A DNA stretch of 64,000 nt from Bdellovibrio sp047344985 (GTDB lineage: Bacteria > Bdellovibrionota > Bdellovibrionia > Bdellovibrionales > Bdellovibrionaceae): contig NZ_CP178861.1 in assembly GCF_047344985.1 (NCBI RefSeq), forward strand, positions 2,604,001-2,668,000, in the 5' to 3' direction. How positions within the stretch are numbered: position 1 is the first letter of the stretch; every line of letters starts with the position of its first letter. A program made the translations under genes and the position numbers. The notes beneath the pieces are model-generated. The model ran no database searches, was not told the DNA's origin, and saw only the letters and a list, made by a program, of their open reading frames with translations. Below are positions 33,464 through 42,870 of the stretch, piece by piece.

Positions 33464-34705
33464 TTATTTTAAGCTGCCAAAAATCTTCTTTCCTCTCGAA
33501 AAAACAACCTTATCCACCCTCTCCCCAACACTGTAGAACAAGGTCTGCCAATCTTTCTCCATGCATAAAATATCAGCAGACTTCCCGACTTCCAAAGACC
33601 CCACATCTTGCTGCAAATTCAAAGCGTGAGCGGCTCCCACGGTGTAGGCACCAATCACTTCAGGCAGACTCATTTTCATTTCTAAGCGTGCGAGCAAGCC
33701 GACCAAATTCAAATCCTGCGTCGGAGAACTTCCCGGATTGAAGTCCGTCGCCAGAGCCACCCGAGCTCCGGCATCAATCATTTCTCGGGCCGGTGGATAT
33801 TTTGTTTTCATATATAGATCGGCCGCAGGCAAAAGCACGCAGGTCGTTTCTGATTTCGCAAGATTTTGAATTTCTTTATCCGTGACCTGCAGCAAGTGAT
33901 CACCGGATAAAGCGCCGATACGAACAGCCACATCACTGCCACCACTTAATGACAACTGATCGGCATGAACTAAAACTTCAAAGCCAAGTTCTTGGGCGCG
34001 ACGTAAATATTTTTCGGAAGCCTCGGGTGGGAAAAATCCTTTTTCAATAAAGACATCCACGCGACGAGCGAGTTTTTTCTTTTTCACAACAGGAAGGATT
34101 TCTTGCGCCAAAAACGCCAAGTAATCTTCGTAAGACTTAAATTCAGGAGGCAAAGCATGCGCTCCTAAAAAAGTACTCACGGTTCTGAGACCCTGCACTT
34201 TTTGTGCAGCTTGCAACATCTTAAGTTCATCTTTGAGATTGAGTGCATATCCCGATTTGATTTCCAGAGTCGTTACCCCCTGAGAAATAAAATGGTTCGC
34301 ACGTTCTTGGCCCGCTTGTGCGAGATTCGCCAAAGAAGCTCCGCGAGTTTTCTTCATTGTCGAAAGAATACCGCCACCACGAGCTGCGATTTCCTGGTAA
34401 CTGACACCTTGATTGCGCATTTCAAATTCCGCTGCTCTGTCGCCAGCAAAAATCAAATGCGTGTGACATTCAACGAAACCGGGAAGAACCGTCTTCCCCT
34501 TCATGTTGATTTCTTGATGTTTCTTTTTGGCAAATTCTTTGGGAAGTTTTTTATCGGTCCCCACCCAAACAATACGCTCTTTTTCAAAGAGAATCGAAGC
34601 TTGCTTTAAGATACCAAGATCCTCTTCACGAATGCGACAGCCTTGTTTTTGAGCCGCGCCTTGAAGAGTTAAAAGAGTCGAAATATTTTTTAAAAGAATT
34701 CCCAT
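33464..34705 (-). CDS. hutI: Imidazolonepropionase
   Basis: Third step of histidine degradation: opens 4-imidazolone-5-propionate to N-formimidoyl-L-glutamate. About 413 residues. Metal-dependent amidohydrolase features: HTHLIFAGDRAAEFEMRNQG near the start of the barrel (first two His), GAHALPPEF, VLVHADQLSLSGG and the catalytic Asp in ATDFNPGSSPT. This set, with RGGGILSTMKKTR, is specific for HutI. The frame extends to an ATG at 34732, but the family alignment (MGILLKNISTLLTL) favours 34705; neither has a good SD. No hutH, hutU or hutG nearby, so the pathway genes are scattered or only part is present. Confidence 0.93.
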   Translation of the reverse strand: MGILLKNISTLLTLQGAAQKQGCRIREEDLGILKQASILFEKERIVWVGTDKKLPKEFAKKKHQEINMKGKTVLPGFVECHTHLIFAGDRAAEFEMRNQGVSYQEIAARGGGILSTMKKTRGASLANLAQAGQERANHFISQGVTTLEIKSGYALNLKDELKMLQAAQKVQGLRTVSTFLGAHALPPEFKSYEDYLAFLAQEILPVVKKKKLARRVDVFIEKGFFPPEASEKYLRRAQELGFEVLVHADQLSLSGGSDVAVRIGALSGDHLLQVTDKEIQNLAKSETTCVLLPAADLYMKTKYPPAREMIDAGARVALATDFNPGSSPTQDLNLVGLLARLEMKMSLPEVIGAYTVGAAHALNLQQDVGSLEVGKSADILCMEKDWQTLFYSVGERVDKVVFSRGKKIFGSLK

Positions 34706-34754
34706 GGCTTTATTCAAACATATAAGTTCCATGGATCAAGTAAAAACAAAGTCC

Positions 34755-35201
34755 CTACGAAATCTTGATGCTATGACTGAGTGTTTCTTGCACTTTGGGA
34801 ATCGTTATTTGCAAAACACCATTCTCAAAACGGGCGTGAATCTTATCTGAGACGACTTGAGATGGCAGGGCAAAACTTCGTGAGAATTTTCCGTAATATC
34901 TTTCGCTGTATTTGCTTTCGCCTTTGGTTTCGCGAAGGCGTTCACCAGATATTGTCACCATGTCGCCGTGAAGCTCGACATTGATATCTTGTTTTTTCAT
35001 TCCAGGAAGGTCCACTTTCACTAAGAACGACTTTTCCAACTCTTCGAAATCAAGGGATGGCGTAAAGTCTGTTTCGGACTCCGTCAAAGCTCCCGGCGAA
35101 AGCTGCCGATCAAACTCATTAATAAATTCTTCGAATTGAGTAGCAAGATCTCGGTTAAAGAAACGCTCCCGACTCCACGGCGTAAGCAAACGCATCGGCA
35201 T
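34755..35201 (-). CDS. Small heat shock protein, Hsp20/alpha-crystallin family
   Basis: An ATP-independent holdase that binds unfolding proteins. It has 148 residues. A short N-terminal arm (MRLLTPWSRERFFNRDLATQ) is followed by the alpha-crystallin domain (residues 48-140): FLVKVDLPGMKKQDINVEL, ISGERLRE, YGKFSRSFALPS, ARFENGVLQITIPK. The C-terminal I-x-I-like tail ends in SIKIS. A sigma-70-type promoter (TTGACC-N16-AATAAT) lies 27 bases upstream; no CIRCE element or sigma-32 box was found. It is divergent from the alcohol dehydrogenase gene. Confidence 0.95.
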   Translation of the reverse strand: MPMRLLTPWSRERFFNRDLATQFEEFINEFDRQLSPGALTESETDFTPSLDFEELEKSFLVKVDLPGMKKQDINVELHGDMVTISGERLRETKGESKYSERYYGKFSRSFALPSQVVSDKIHARFENGVLQITIPKVQETLSHSIKIS

Positions 35202-35227
35202 GCAAGACCTCTCTTATATATAGCGCC

Positions 35228-35255
35228 ATTATTTCCCTCTGAAAAAGTCGGTCAA
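35228..35255 (-). promoter_or_regulatory. Sigma-70-like promoter for hsp20
   Basis: On the minus strand TTGACC - 16 bases - AATAAT (5/6 and 5/6). A perfect 6-bp inverted repeat, GATCTT-GCG-AAGATC, lies just behind it at 35273-35287 and could be an operator for either divergent gene. Confidence 0.55.
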
Positions 35256-35323
35256 TATGTATCACAACACTTGATCTTGCGAAGATCGCCACTCAGCTTA
35301 AACTTTTCTTATAGGAGGTTTTT

Positions 35324-36352
35324 ATGAAAGCCGTCCGCTTTGTCGGCGTGGGAAAACCCGCCGAAGTCGTTGATATTCCAAAGCCAGAACCAAAAGCCGG
35401 AGAAGTTCTTGTCAAAATCGGTGGCGCTGGAGTTTGCCATTCGGATCTTCACGTTCTTCACCGTGGTATCGGCATTGATCGGCCTTTCACTTTAGGTCAT
35501 GAAAATGCAGGATGGGTGGAAGCTCTTGGAAGTGGCGTTAAAAACTGGAAAGAAGGAGACGCTGTCGCTGTCTATGGCCCCTGGGGCTGCGGATACTGTC
35601 ACGCTTGCACGCAGTCTTTTGAAAATTACTGCGAAAATTGGAAACCGGGAAAAGCCTACGGCGGCGGCCTTGGAACTGACGGAGGAATGGCGGAGTATAT
35701 GATTGTTCCCTCCGAAAGACTTTTGGTTTCTCTTGGGAAATTAAATCCAAAAGATGCAGCTCCTTTGAGCGATGCGGCTTTAACTCCTTATCATGCCATT
35801 AAAAGAGCGTTGCCTCTTTTAACTCCGGAAACAACCGTTGTTGTTTTAGGAGTTGGAGGCTTGGGTCATATGGCCGTGCAACTTTTAAAATGTCTTTCGA
35901 GTGCCCGTCTTGTTGCTGGCGATGTCGATGAAGCTAAATTAACGATGGCCAAAAAATTAGGTGCGGATCTTACAGTGAATACAAAAAATCCCGACGCTGC
36001 TGAGAAGATCAATCAGTTCACCGGCCCCCGTAAAGCGACGTTCGTCCTTGATTGTGTCGGCGTTCAGCCGACCGTGACGTTAGCTACACAAATTGTGGGT
36101 ATGAACAGTCAACTTACTGTCGCAGGTCTTGGGGGTGGTAAAATCATCATGGATGGCAGCGAGGTGCCTTTTGGTTGTATGGTAAGCACACCTTATTGGG
36201 GTTCCCGTGCAGAACTGATTGAAGTTTTGGCGTTAGCAGAGTCTGGAAAAATTCATGCAGAGGTGACGCATTACAAGCTTGAAGACACACCTTCTGTCTA
36301 TCACAAACTTGATGAAGGGATGATCCGCGGACGCGCGGTGATTGTACCGTAA
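35324..36352 (+). CDS. Zinc-dependent alcohol dehydrogenase, NAD type
   Basis: A medium-chain dehydrogenase of 342 residues oxidising an alcohol to an aldehyde or ketone (or the reverse). Catalytic zinc ligands: Cys in GVCHSDLH near 38 and His-Glu in LGHENAGWVE near 60. The structural zinc site has four Cys in CGYCHACTQSFENYC near 89-103. The cofactor site is GVGGLGHMAVQ near 183-193, with Asp at the end of the second strand (AGDVDEAKL), which indicates NAD rather than NADP. Substrate unknown; the nearest known enzymes act on primary or aromatic alcohols. A near-ideal SD, AGGAGG, lies 5 bases before the ATG. A strong bidirectional terminator follows. Confidence 0.92.
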   Translation: MKAVRFVGVGKPAEVVDIPKPEPKAGEVLVKIGGAGVCHSDLHVLHRGIGIDRPFTLGHENAGWVEALGSGVKNWKEGDAVAVYGPWGCGYCHACTQSFENYCENWKPGKAYGGGLGTDGGMAEYMIVPSERLLVSLGKLNPKDAAPLSDAALTPYHAIKRALPLLTPETTVVVLGVGGLGHMAVQLLKCLSSARLVAGDVDEAKLTMAKKLGADLTVNTKNPDAAEKINQFTGPRKATFVLDCVGVQPTVTLATQIVGMNSQLTVAGLGGGKIIMDGSEVPFGCMVSTPYWGSRAELIEVLALAESGKIHAEVTHYKLEDTPSVYHKLDEGMIRGRAVIVP

Positions 36353-36359
36353 AAATAAA

Positions 36360-36398
36360 AACGGCGTTTGAGTTTATCAAACGCCGTTCTTTTTTTTG
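36360..36398. terminator. Bidirectional rho-independent terminator
   Basis: A perfect 12-bp stem, AACGGCGTTTGA/TCAAACGCCGTT, with loop GTTTA and T runs on both strands. It separates adh (plus) from the pseudopilin operon (minus). Confidence 0.93.
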
Positions 36399-36412
36399 AT
36401 TCAAATTTTTCT

Positions 36413-37570
36413 TTATTTCACTCGTGGCGCAAACCACATGTCGATCACAGAACCTTTTTTCTCTTTGCCTTTTTGCACAAAGGTAAATGTACTGCGCTCG
36501 CGGACTTCCGCTCTGTCGCTAATTGGTGTTGTCGAAGAAGCATCGTATTTTAAAGAAACCGATTTGATTTTCGATTTTAACGAAACCAACTCACCGTCTT
36601 GGACGATACCGTCGCCGTTTTTATCATACCAAAGAAGAAGTTTTGCAAAGTCCTTGTCTTTGGAATCGATCACGTCATCTTTGTTGGAATCAAACTCGCG
36701 CAAAGCTTCAAATCCGTTTTTGAATTTATCGCCCTGATTTCCGAACAACTCGTCGGCTGTTGTGATTTTTTTATCACCGTTACGATCAACCGCGATGAAT
36801 GCTCCCGGCGCGCCTTTTTCAGGCCACATTGTTTTTCCGGAAGGATTCAACGGGAAATCGACTTCTGAAGTGAACTGAGGACGTTTGTCATCAAAGAACA
36901 CCATAAGTGGCGAGAAGTAACCGCCGCAGAAACCGTTTTCACCAGGGAAGAAGGCGGAAATGCTATATTGTTTTCCGTCATTCGAATTGCTTGTGTAGAC
37001 GTTGCTTGAAAGGTCCCCTGTGTAACCCATAAATTGCTGGCCACTCTCTGTGCCCGGCGCAAAATATTGTTTAAAGCGAACGTCATGAAGTTTTACGTCA
37101 AAATCACTGCTGATGTTTCCTTCTTCATCTACTTTTGTAGTGAAGTTGATTGGAATTGTGATGCGCACGCTGTTTCCTGCATAGGAAGCAATCGCTCCAC
37201 CAGTTACATCGGGTCCGGAAATTTGTACGATCTGATCACTTCCCGCCATCGAAACAACTTTAGCCGGGTAATTGATCTGATATTGCTTTAAGGCTCCCTT
37301 GTCGTTGATGGTCAGAAAAAGTTGAACCGTCGACTTCGGAGAAATTGGATTTGATACGCTTCTTAAGTTTGTACCAAAGCACGTATTTGAAACATTGATG
37401 GTGATTCCCTCTTGGGATGCGCGCGAGGCTTGTCCAGATAGAACAACCCCTTGAAATCCGGCAGTACCCCCTGCCCCTGAGTTCACTGCTGCGGGTTGTT
37501 GGTCCGCTGCAAAAGCGTGAAGAGCCACGCTACACAAAAGTGGAGCGCTCAGCCATTTCATAGAAAACAT
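36413..37570 (-). CDS. Exported EF-hand protein of the pseudopilin operon
   Basis: A 385-residue protein with a signal peptide (MKWLSAPLLCSVALHAFA from the second Met). The first 250 residues are beta-rich without known family. Three calcium-loop motifs follow: DRNGDKKIT near 260, DSNKDDVIDSKD near 293 and DKNGDGIVQDGE near 315. They have Asp/Asn at the ligand positions of EF-hands or dockerin-type loops. Last gene of the four-gene operon, 12 bases after the prepilin gene. By position it may be a pilus-associated, calcium-responsive tip or adhesin, comparable in idea to PilY1; this is inference, since no PilY1 propeller is present. SD AAGGGGG precedes the first ATG. Confidence 0.78.
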   Translation of the reverse strand: MFSMKWLSAPLLCSVALHAFAADQQPAAVNSGAGGTAGFQGVVLSGQASRASQEGITINVSNTCFGTNLRSVSNPISPKSTVQLFLTINDKGALKQYQINYPAKVVSMAGSDQIVQISGPDVTGGAIASYAGNSVRITIPINFTTKVDEEGNISSDFDVKLHDVRFKQYFAPGTESGQQFMGYTGDLSSNVYTSNSNDGKQYSISAFFPGENGFCGGYFSPLMVFFDDKRPQFTSEVDFPLNPSGKTMWPEKGAPGAFIAVDRNGDKKITTADELFGNQGDKFKNGFEALREFDSNKDDVIDSKDKDFAKLLLWYDKNGDGIVQDGELVSLKSKIKSVSLKYDASSTTPISDRAEVRERSTFTFVQKGKEKKGSVIDMWFAPRVK

Positions 37571-37582
37571 ACAAGCCCCCTT

Positions 37583-38551
37583 TTAGTTCCCCTTTTTATC
37601 CGGTCTCTCGATCATGTAGTAAATCAAAGCGGCATGTGCATCATTCCGCTTAAACTGCACTCTCGAAATATCGGCTGCGAACAATTGTCCTTTCGGAAAC
37701 GTGGCTCCCGAGTACACTGATCGCAAAAGGTTTACTTTCCCCTCTTTATCCTTCTCTAAATAATACTTTACGACTGAAACGGATTTCAAGCGAACAAGTG
37801 GTGCTGCTCCCCCCATAGGCGGTATATCCCTAAAGAAAGCATCTTCACTATTTACTGTCTCACTTGGATACATTGGATGAGTCGTATCTAAAAAGTTGGG
37901 AATACTAAATGCCAACGGTGTCAGTCGCGACTCCCCTAGAGTTGTCACGACCCCTAGAAAGATTGGCGATCGTGCGGGTCTGGAGTAATCAGGCCCTGTT
38001 GCGGTCATAGCTCGCACCGCGGCCGGAGAATCCAACATCAAGATAGATCCGATCTGCCAGAAGGCCGCCTTAGAAAGTTCAACTGCTTTGTTTTTGTTTA
38101 GAGAACGGAAACTGATATCCGATGCCACATTTGGATTTCCTGACGGGGCTCCAATATCGTAAGCGGCAGCCGGAGCATACATCATACTCTCGGAAACACG
38201 CTCTCGCGTGATAAGAAAAGTAAATTCGTTGCGACGACCATACTCCAGTGTAAGAATGCGCTCACCTGTATCAAGGCCTGATTCCGTCATATCAGTAATG
38301 AAATCGAAGAAGCGATGACCACGATCATCTACGACCACGAGATTGTTAAACGAAGGCTCTGACAGCTTAAGATCCTTAAGAAGCATACGTTCGGCAATAA
38401 TATTATCGACCTTTTCTTCGATCTCGTTGGTAATTTCGTTTTTTGTTTTTGCTGTGAAAACGAAAAAGGATGCCGCGACCATGCCTAAGATTCCCATCAA
38501 GGCGATACCGACGACCATTTCTGCTAAAGTAAAACCTTTTTGATTCCTCAT
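37583..38551 (-). CDS. Type IV pilin-like (pseudopilin) protein with large C-terminal domain
   Basis: A 322-residue protein with a class III prepilin leader, MRNQKG, then FTLAEMVVGIALMG, with the cleavage Gly and Glu at mature position 5. The N-terminal helix is followed by a globular domain far larger than that of a major pilin. That suits a minor pseudopilin such as GspJ/PilW, which sits at the pilus tip and starts assembly. It overlaps the upstream pseudopilin gene by four bases (ATGA) and is followed 12 bases later by the EF-hand gene. Needs a PilD-type peptidase, which is not in the window. Confidence 0.85.
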   Translation of the reverse strand: MRNQKGFTLAEMVVGIALMGILGMVAASFFVFTAKTKNEITNEIEEKVDNIIAERMLLKDLKLSEPSFNNLVVVDDRGHRFFDFITDMTESGLDTGERILTLEYGRRNEFTFLITRERVSESMMYAPAAAYDIGAPSGNPNVASDISFRSLNKNKAVELSKAAFWQIGSILMLDSPAAVRAMTATGPDYSRPARSPIFLGVVTTLGESRLTPLAFSIPNFLDTTHPMYPSETVNSEDAFFRDIPPMGGAAPLVRLKSVSVVKYYLEKDKEGKVNLLRSVYSGATFPKGQLFAADISRVQFKRNDAHAALIYYMIERPDKKGN

Positions 38552-39042
38552 TGCGAATTCACCACAAATTGATAGTCCACGAAACCAAATGAGCTTTCAC
38601 CTTTTCCACCTTTGGAATCGGATGAGCCCTCCCAATCTTTGTGACTTAAACGAACTGTCACTAAATAAAGACCTTTAATTCCCGGATAAGCCTGGATCAC
38701 GAAACCATATCTTCCCGGACAACCAGGACAAGTTTCTTTAGGTTCAAGTTTTCCATTCCCCCACGCCATGGGAAGTTTATCCAAAGCCAGGGCATTGTTT
38801 CTTTCTTCGTCCGTTTGCACATAGTTGATCTGGTACATTCGCACGTTAGGACGAATATTCTCGATCACGTCATTGATCTGTTTGTAAACGGAGTTTTTAG
38901 TTCCGCTGTCTTTCGCGATCTTTTTCATTCCCAAGACCCCGGAAATAAAAAAGGATCCAACCAAAGTGATCATCGCAAGTCCCAAGAGACTTTCTATGAT
39001 CGAAATACCTTTATTGTTCTTAAGCAAAGAAGTCTTCTTCAT
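38548..39042 (-). CDS. Type IV pilin-like (pseudopilin) protein, small
   Basis: A 164-residue protein with prepilin leader ending in NNKG, then ISIIESLLGLAMITLVG (Glu at mature position 5). The C-terminal half is a small beta domain with CPGCPGR, a CxxC pair, and ends in FVDYQFVVNSQ. Size and place in the operon suggest a GspI/PilV-like minor pseudopilin. It overlaps both neighbours by four bases (ATGA), so all three pseudopilins should be made in fixed ratio. Confidence 0.82.
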   Translation of the reverse strand: MKKTSLLKNNKGISIIESLLGLAMITLVGSFFISGVLGMKKIAKDSGTKNSVYKQINDVIENIRPNVRMYQINYVQTDEERNNALALDKLPMAWGNGKLEPKETCPGCPGRYGFVIQAYPGIKGLYLVTVRLSHKDWEGSSDSKGGKGESSFGFVDYQFVVNSQ

Positions 39043-41834
39043 ATGCCGGACTCCCTTGAAACTTCAAGAACATAGAATTTGACTAAACGGTTCTTACACA
39101 TCGTCGATTTACTTTGTCCCACCAATCCGCAGTCTGGATCCACCGATGTCCAGCGGAATGGATCGGCTTTAGAGCGAAGGGAGATCGCGTTGCAACGATA
39201 TAAATTCGCCACGTCTCTCATTGACGGATACGGATGCCAAACGGGGAATCTATTGATCGTTGTGCAGCTCTTATTTTCAAGAGCCTTCAACACTCCCGCC
39301 TGACGCAATTCGAAGGTAGCCATCGGATGATAAATAGTGCTCCAGCGGATACCTTTATCATAGGCATCTTTGGCGATTTCAATTCCATTCGCAACGATGA
39401 ATGAACCGATAATTCTTAATTCCGTCGAACGAGATTCAATAATCAAACGTTCACACGTAAAGAATCCTGTTACGAAGTTGGCCGTGCTCTTAATAATGCA
39501 ATCCTTGGCCATTGATTTTACCAGGAAGGTGGCTGTTCCGCCGCCATTTGGGTACCTCAAGGCATTACTGCCATCTAAGATCAAATTCGTACGATCTTCG
39601 TACTTGTTCGTAAAAGACCACGAGAATCTTGAACTCGGTGCGAATGATTGCGACCAATCCGTTCCGGCAAAAGCCGTGCTTTGCTGATTCGCGCAGGCTG
39701 TGTCGTAGTTGATAAATGGATCGTCATCCGGCAATTCCCCTTTGGAAAATCCCATGGAATTGGTCAGAGTTTGAGAGACACGGAATCCTCCGCCTCCCGT
39801 ACGTTGGAAGTTCAACCAACCTTTATTCCCGTTCGACCATCCACGCAAAGACGTTCCTTGGAAGTAAGAGACATCGTAGGCTTCCAATTGGAATGATATA
39901 TCCATCGGTTCACCTTTGGAGTTGACCAAAAGCTCACCATTTTCAAACTCGATTTTCACGTCACGGAACGTCGGATTCGTGTCTTTATTGCCGGCGTCCT
40001 TAGGATCCACGATTTGTGAAATTGTAATATGAATTTTGGGCTGAATTCCTTGTTGCGAATTCACAGCCGCAAGCTGTCTCTGAAGTTTATCAACTCTGTC
40101 CTGAGCATCGACAATCGCCTGCTTTTGTTTTAGACGCTGTCTTTCAGCCATGCGAAGACGGTCTTGCATATTGTCGATCTGTCTTTCTAAGTACGCGACT
40201 CTCGCTTTGTCTTTTTTTTCTTCCGCTTTTTTCAAATCTTCTTTGAGTTCATCAATATCTTGATTCGCTCTTTCGATTTCTTTTTCAATGTTTTCAAGCT
40301 GTCTTTGCTCAAAAAGAAGTTGAGATTCCGCGTCTTTCAACTGACCGTTGATGCGTTCTTTTAATTCTTTTAAATTGATTTCAGGTTCCAGAGTGACTGT
40401 TCCATTATCAGGAATTTCACCTTCCACCTTCATACGTCCAAAATTCATTGTGTACTTTGCAACGGCACCGCTGTTTTGACTGAGGTTCCAACCTTTAAGA
40501 ATCTCGCCAAACCATCCCGTCTGAACTAATGACGGTGATCTCACTTGACCTGTTTGCGGATTGAAACGGTTCTTATCCGTGAGACCCAAACGGTACTCAT
40601 ACTTATTGTCGTTTTTATTTTCCTTAAGAAGCTGACCGCGCAAGTCTGAATTCACTGTGCGATTAAGATCGTATTTCGCAAGATTGTACGCGATACATCT
40701 TTCCATGAATTTCGGATCACTTGTCGTCGAACCGTTTTCTAGACCGGAAAGAAAGTCCAATCCCAAGTCACGTCTTGCATCGATCTCCACACCTTTTTGG
40801 AAGCCGCCAAACTGTCTGATATCATCCCAAAGTTGATCGAGATCCATTCCCGACGAACGCGGCGTAAACTCTGCCAACTTGCCGTCAGCGCGCTTACGCA
40901 TGATGGGACCTTCACCCATGATCAGTTTTTCTTTGAAAGTCACTGGCGTATAAACGGTGTCACCTTTGTTTTTATCAACATTCAATGACGGAGCAGACGG
41001 AAGCGTCACGCTTCCGTTCACAAAAACGGGACTCTCAAAAATAAGTCCACCATAGTGAGATCTTTCAACTAACGAATCAAATTGACGGAAATAGGCATCA
41101 CCTTTGCCAAGACCTGAGCCTGTCTTCTTATCCAAATAAAGATCTCCGGCAACAAGTAAAGCAAAGCTTCCCACTTCGCGCGGATAGACACCGACATAAG
41201 ACACTGTCGTTAGGACACTTGATCCCACTTGAATCGGTTGTAAGCTTGAATCTAAAAGACTGACAGTGACTTTAAGATAAACTTCACGACCATATTCAGG
41301 AATCAAGGAGTTTTGATTTCGTTCAATGCGCACGTAAATATTTTCGACCTTATAGCCCTTTAATCCCGAAATAATTTTATAAATCGGATGCATGGCGCTG
41401 AAAGACTTAATTGAAATCATCTGATCGAATTTGGTCAGTGGGATATTCCCGGCGTTACTGACCCCCATGGCTCTTAAGAAATCCACGGTTTCTTTTTTCA
41501 TCAACACACGCTCAACGGAACGAGGGTGGCTCAAAACCGCAGCCATAGAAGCCGAAGCTGTATCGCCTCCACAAGATTCCTGCATCCAGTCTTTGGAAAA
41601 ACACCAACGCTGTTTAATTCCGAGAAGTGTGAAGTCCACCATCGAATGCAAAGCCAGACGAGCCGTGATAATCGCTGACGTCTTTTCAACTTGCTGACGG
41701 TGTTTAAGAACTTCGGGAGACATGTAATACAGCATCGTGCCGACAACGCCGACGGCAACGAGGGCCTGAACAAAGGCACTTCCTCTATTATTTTGCTTTG
41801 GGAGAAAACGTTCAAGCCAGAAGGATGGTTTCAT
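39039..41834 (-). CDS. Very large GspK/PilX-like pseudopilin with internal coiled coil
   Basis: A 931-residue protein, first gene of the operon. The prepilin-like start is NNRG, then SAFVQALVAVGVVGTMLYY. There is no Glu at position 5 (Gln instead), as in the GspK class, which caps the pseudopilus tip. The body is about three times the usual GspK length. It includes a long coiled coil from about residue 480 to 585 (LKERINGQLKDAESQL, then IDELKEDLKKAEEKKDKAR in register) inserted between beta-rich parts. The Cys-containing C-terminus (CKNRLVKFYVLEVSR) overlaps the next gene by four bases. SD AGGAGAG lies 6 bases before the ATG, and a FliA-like promoter lies just upstream. Confidence 0.75.
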   Translation of the reverse strand: MKPSFWLERFLPKQNNRGSAFVQALVAVGVVGTMLYYMSPEVLKHRQQVEKTSAIITARLALHSMVDFTLLGIKQRWCFSKDWMQESCGGDTASASMAAVLSHPRSVERVLMKKETVDFLRAMGVSNAGNIPLTKFDQMISIKSFSAMHPIYKIISGLKGYKVENIYVRIERNQNSLIPEYGREVYLKVTVSLLDSSLQPIQVGSSVLTTVSYVGVYPREVGSFALLVAGDLYLDKKTGSGLGKGDAYFRQFDSLVERSHYGGLIFESPVFVNGSVTLPSAPSLNVDKNKGDTVYTPVTFKEKLIMGEGPIMRKRADGKLAEFTPRSSGMDLDQLWDDIRQFGGFQKGVEIDARRDLGLDFLSGLENGSTTSDPKFMERCIAYNLAKYDLNRTVNSDLRGQLLKENKNDNKYEYRLGLTDKNRFNPQTGQVRSPSLVQTGWFGEILKGWNLSQNSGAVAKYTMNFGRMKVEGEIPDNGTVTLEPEINLKELKERINGQLKDAESQLLFEQRQLENIEKEIERANQDIDELKEDLKKAEEKKDKARVAYLERQIDNMQDRLRMAERQRLKQKQAIVDAQDRVDKLQRQLAAVNSQQGIQPKIHITISQIVDPKDAGNKDTNPTFRDVKIEFENGELLVNSKGEPMDISFQLEAYDVSYFQGTSLRGWSNGNKGWLNFQRTGGGGFRVSQTLTNSMGFSKGELPDDDPFINYDTACANQQSTAFAGTDWSQSFAPSSRFSWSFTNKYEDRTNLILDGSNALRYPNGGGTATFLVKSMAKDCIIKSTANFVTGFFTCERLIIESRSTELRIIGSFIVANGIEIAKDAYDKGIRWSTIYHPMATFELRQAGVLKALENKSCTTINRFPVWHPYPSMRDVANLYRCNAISLRSKADPFRWTSVDPDCGLVGQSKSTMCKNRLVKFYVLEVSRESGI

Positions 41835-41855
41835 GGGTAGCTCTCCTATCTGTCC

Positions 41856-41883
41856 GTATCGACAAATAGGATAGCAAACTTAA
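41856..41883 (-). promoter_or_regulatory. FliA (sigma-28)-like promoter of the pseudopilin operon
   Basis: Minus strand: TTAAGTTT (7/8 to TAAAGTTT) - 12 bases - GTCGATAC (6/8 to GCCGATAA). The -10 ends 21 bases before the ATG, leaving room for a short leader with the SD AGGAGAG. Confidence 0.6.
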
Positions 41884-41962
41884 TACAGTGGACGTCCGGA
41901 TGTCTTAAAAATCACCGCAGAGTGCCTCACTCTAAGACACTCTTTGATTCAAAGAGAGATGC

Positions 41963-42709
41963 CTATTTGGCCTTTCCTTGGTTCGCAACAGCGTCGATTG
42001 CCGCCTTCACTTCCTCAGGATCACCAATGAATTCCTTCTTGATGACTTTGAAATTCGCGTCCAATTCATACATGAGCGGAATTCCCGTCGGCATATTCAC
42101 AGCCATGATCTCATCAGGAGTCATGCCTTCAAGATGTTGAATCAACGCGCGCAAACTGTTCCCATGCGCCACGATTAACACTTTTTTTCCAGATTTGATC
42201 ATCGGAGCAATCGTGCCGTTCCACAAAGGAAGGAAACGCGCGACCGTGTCTTTCAATGATTCTTGGCTAGGCAAAAGTTTGGGATCAACACCCGCATAGC
42301 GCGGATCATGTGTGGGATGGCGAGGATCGTTCACATCCATTGGAGGTGGCGGAACATCGTAACTGCGACGCCAGATTTTCACTTGGTCTTCGCCATGACG
42401 AGCCGCGGTTTCAGCTTTGTTGAGACCTTGCAGCGCTCCGTAGTGACGCTCATTCAGGCGCCATTCTTTGTGGACAGGAAGCCACACTTGATCCAACTCG
42501 TCCAAAACGAAGTTCAGAGTTTTAATCGCTCTTTTGAGGACGCTTGTGTAGGCGACGTCAAAGCTAAAGCCCTTATCTTTGAGGGCTTTCCCCCCTTTTA
42601 GAGCTTCCGCTCGACCTTTCTCAGAAAGATCTACGTCCTGCCAACCTGTAAAACGATTTTCCTGATTCCAAACACTCTCACCGTGTCTTACGAGCACCAA
42701 CTTATACAC
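41963..42709 (-). CDS. gpmA: 2,3-bisphosphoglycerate-dependent phosphoglycerate mutase
   Basis: Interconverts 3- and 2-phosphoglycerate in glycolysis and gluconeogenesis. It has 248 residues, matching the family. Seen: VRHGESVWNQENRFTGWQD with the phosphorylated His near residue 9; RLNERHYGALQGLNK with the catalytic Glu; WRRSYDVPPPPM; and the second catalytic His in VAHGNSLRALI. All belong to the dPGM type. Divergent from sucA with about 160 bases between. Confidence 0.96.
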   Translation of the reverse strand: MYKLVLVRHGESVWNQENRFTGWQDVDLSEKGRAEALKGGKALKDKGFSFDVAYTSVLKRAIKTLNFVLDELDQVWLPVHKEWRLNERHYGALQGLNKAETAARHGEDQVKIWRRSYDVPPPPMDVNDPRHPTHDPRYAGVDPKLLPSQESLKDTVARFLPLWNGTIAPMIKSGKKVLIVAHGNSLRALIQHLEGMTPDEIMAVNMPTGIPLMYELDANFKVIKKEFIGDPEEVKAAIDAVANQGKAK

Positions 42710-42870
42710 AGCTTAAACTCCTTCAGTTTACATAAAAAAAGAGCTATCATGACCAGGCTTTCTTTAATATCAAAAGCTTGCGTTTTTGCCGCGCATTAAA
42801 GCGTGTCAAACTCCCAAGATTTTGAAAAATTAGCGCTCGTAACTACTGTGCTATAAACGTGAGGATCATC

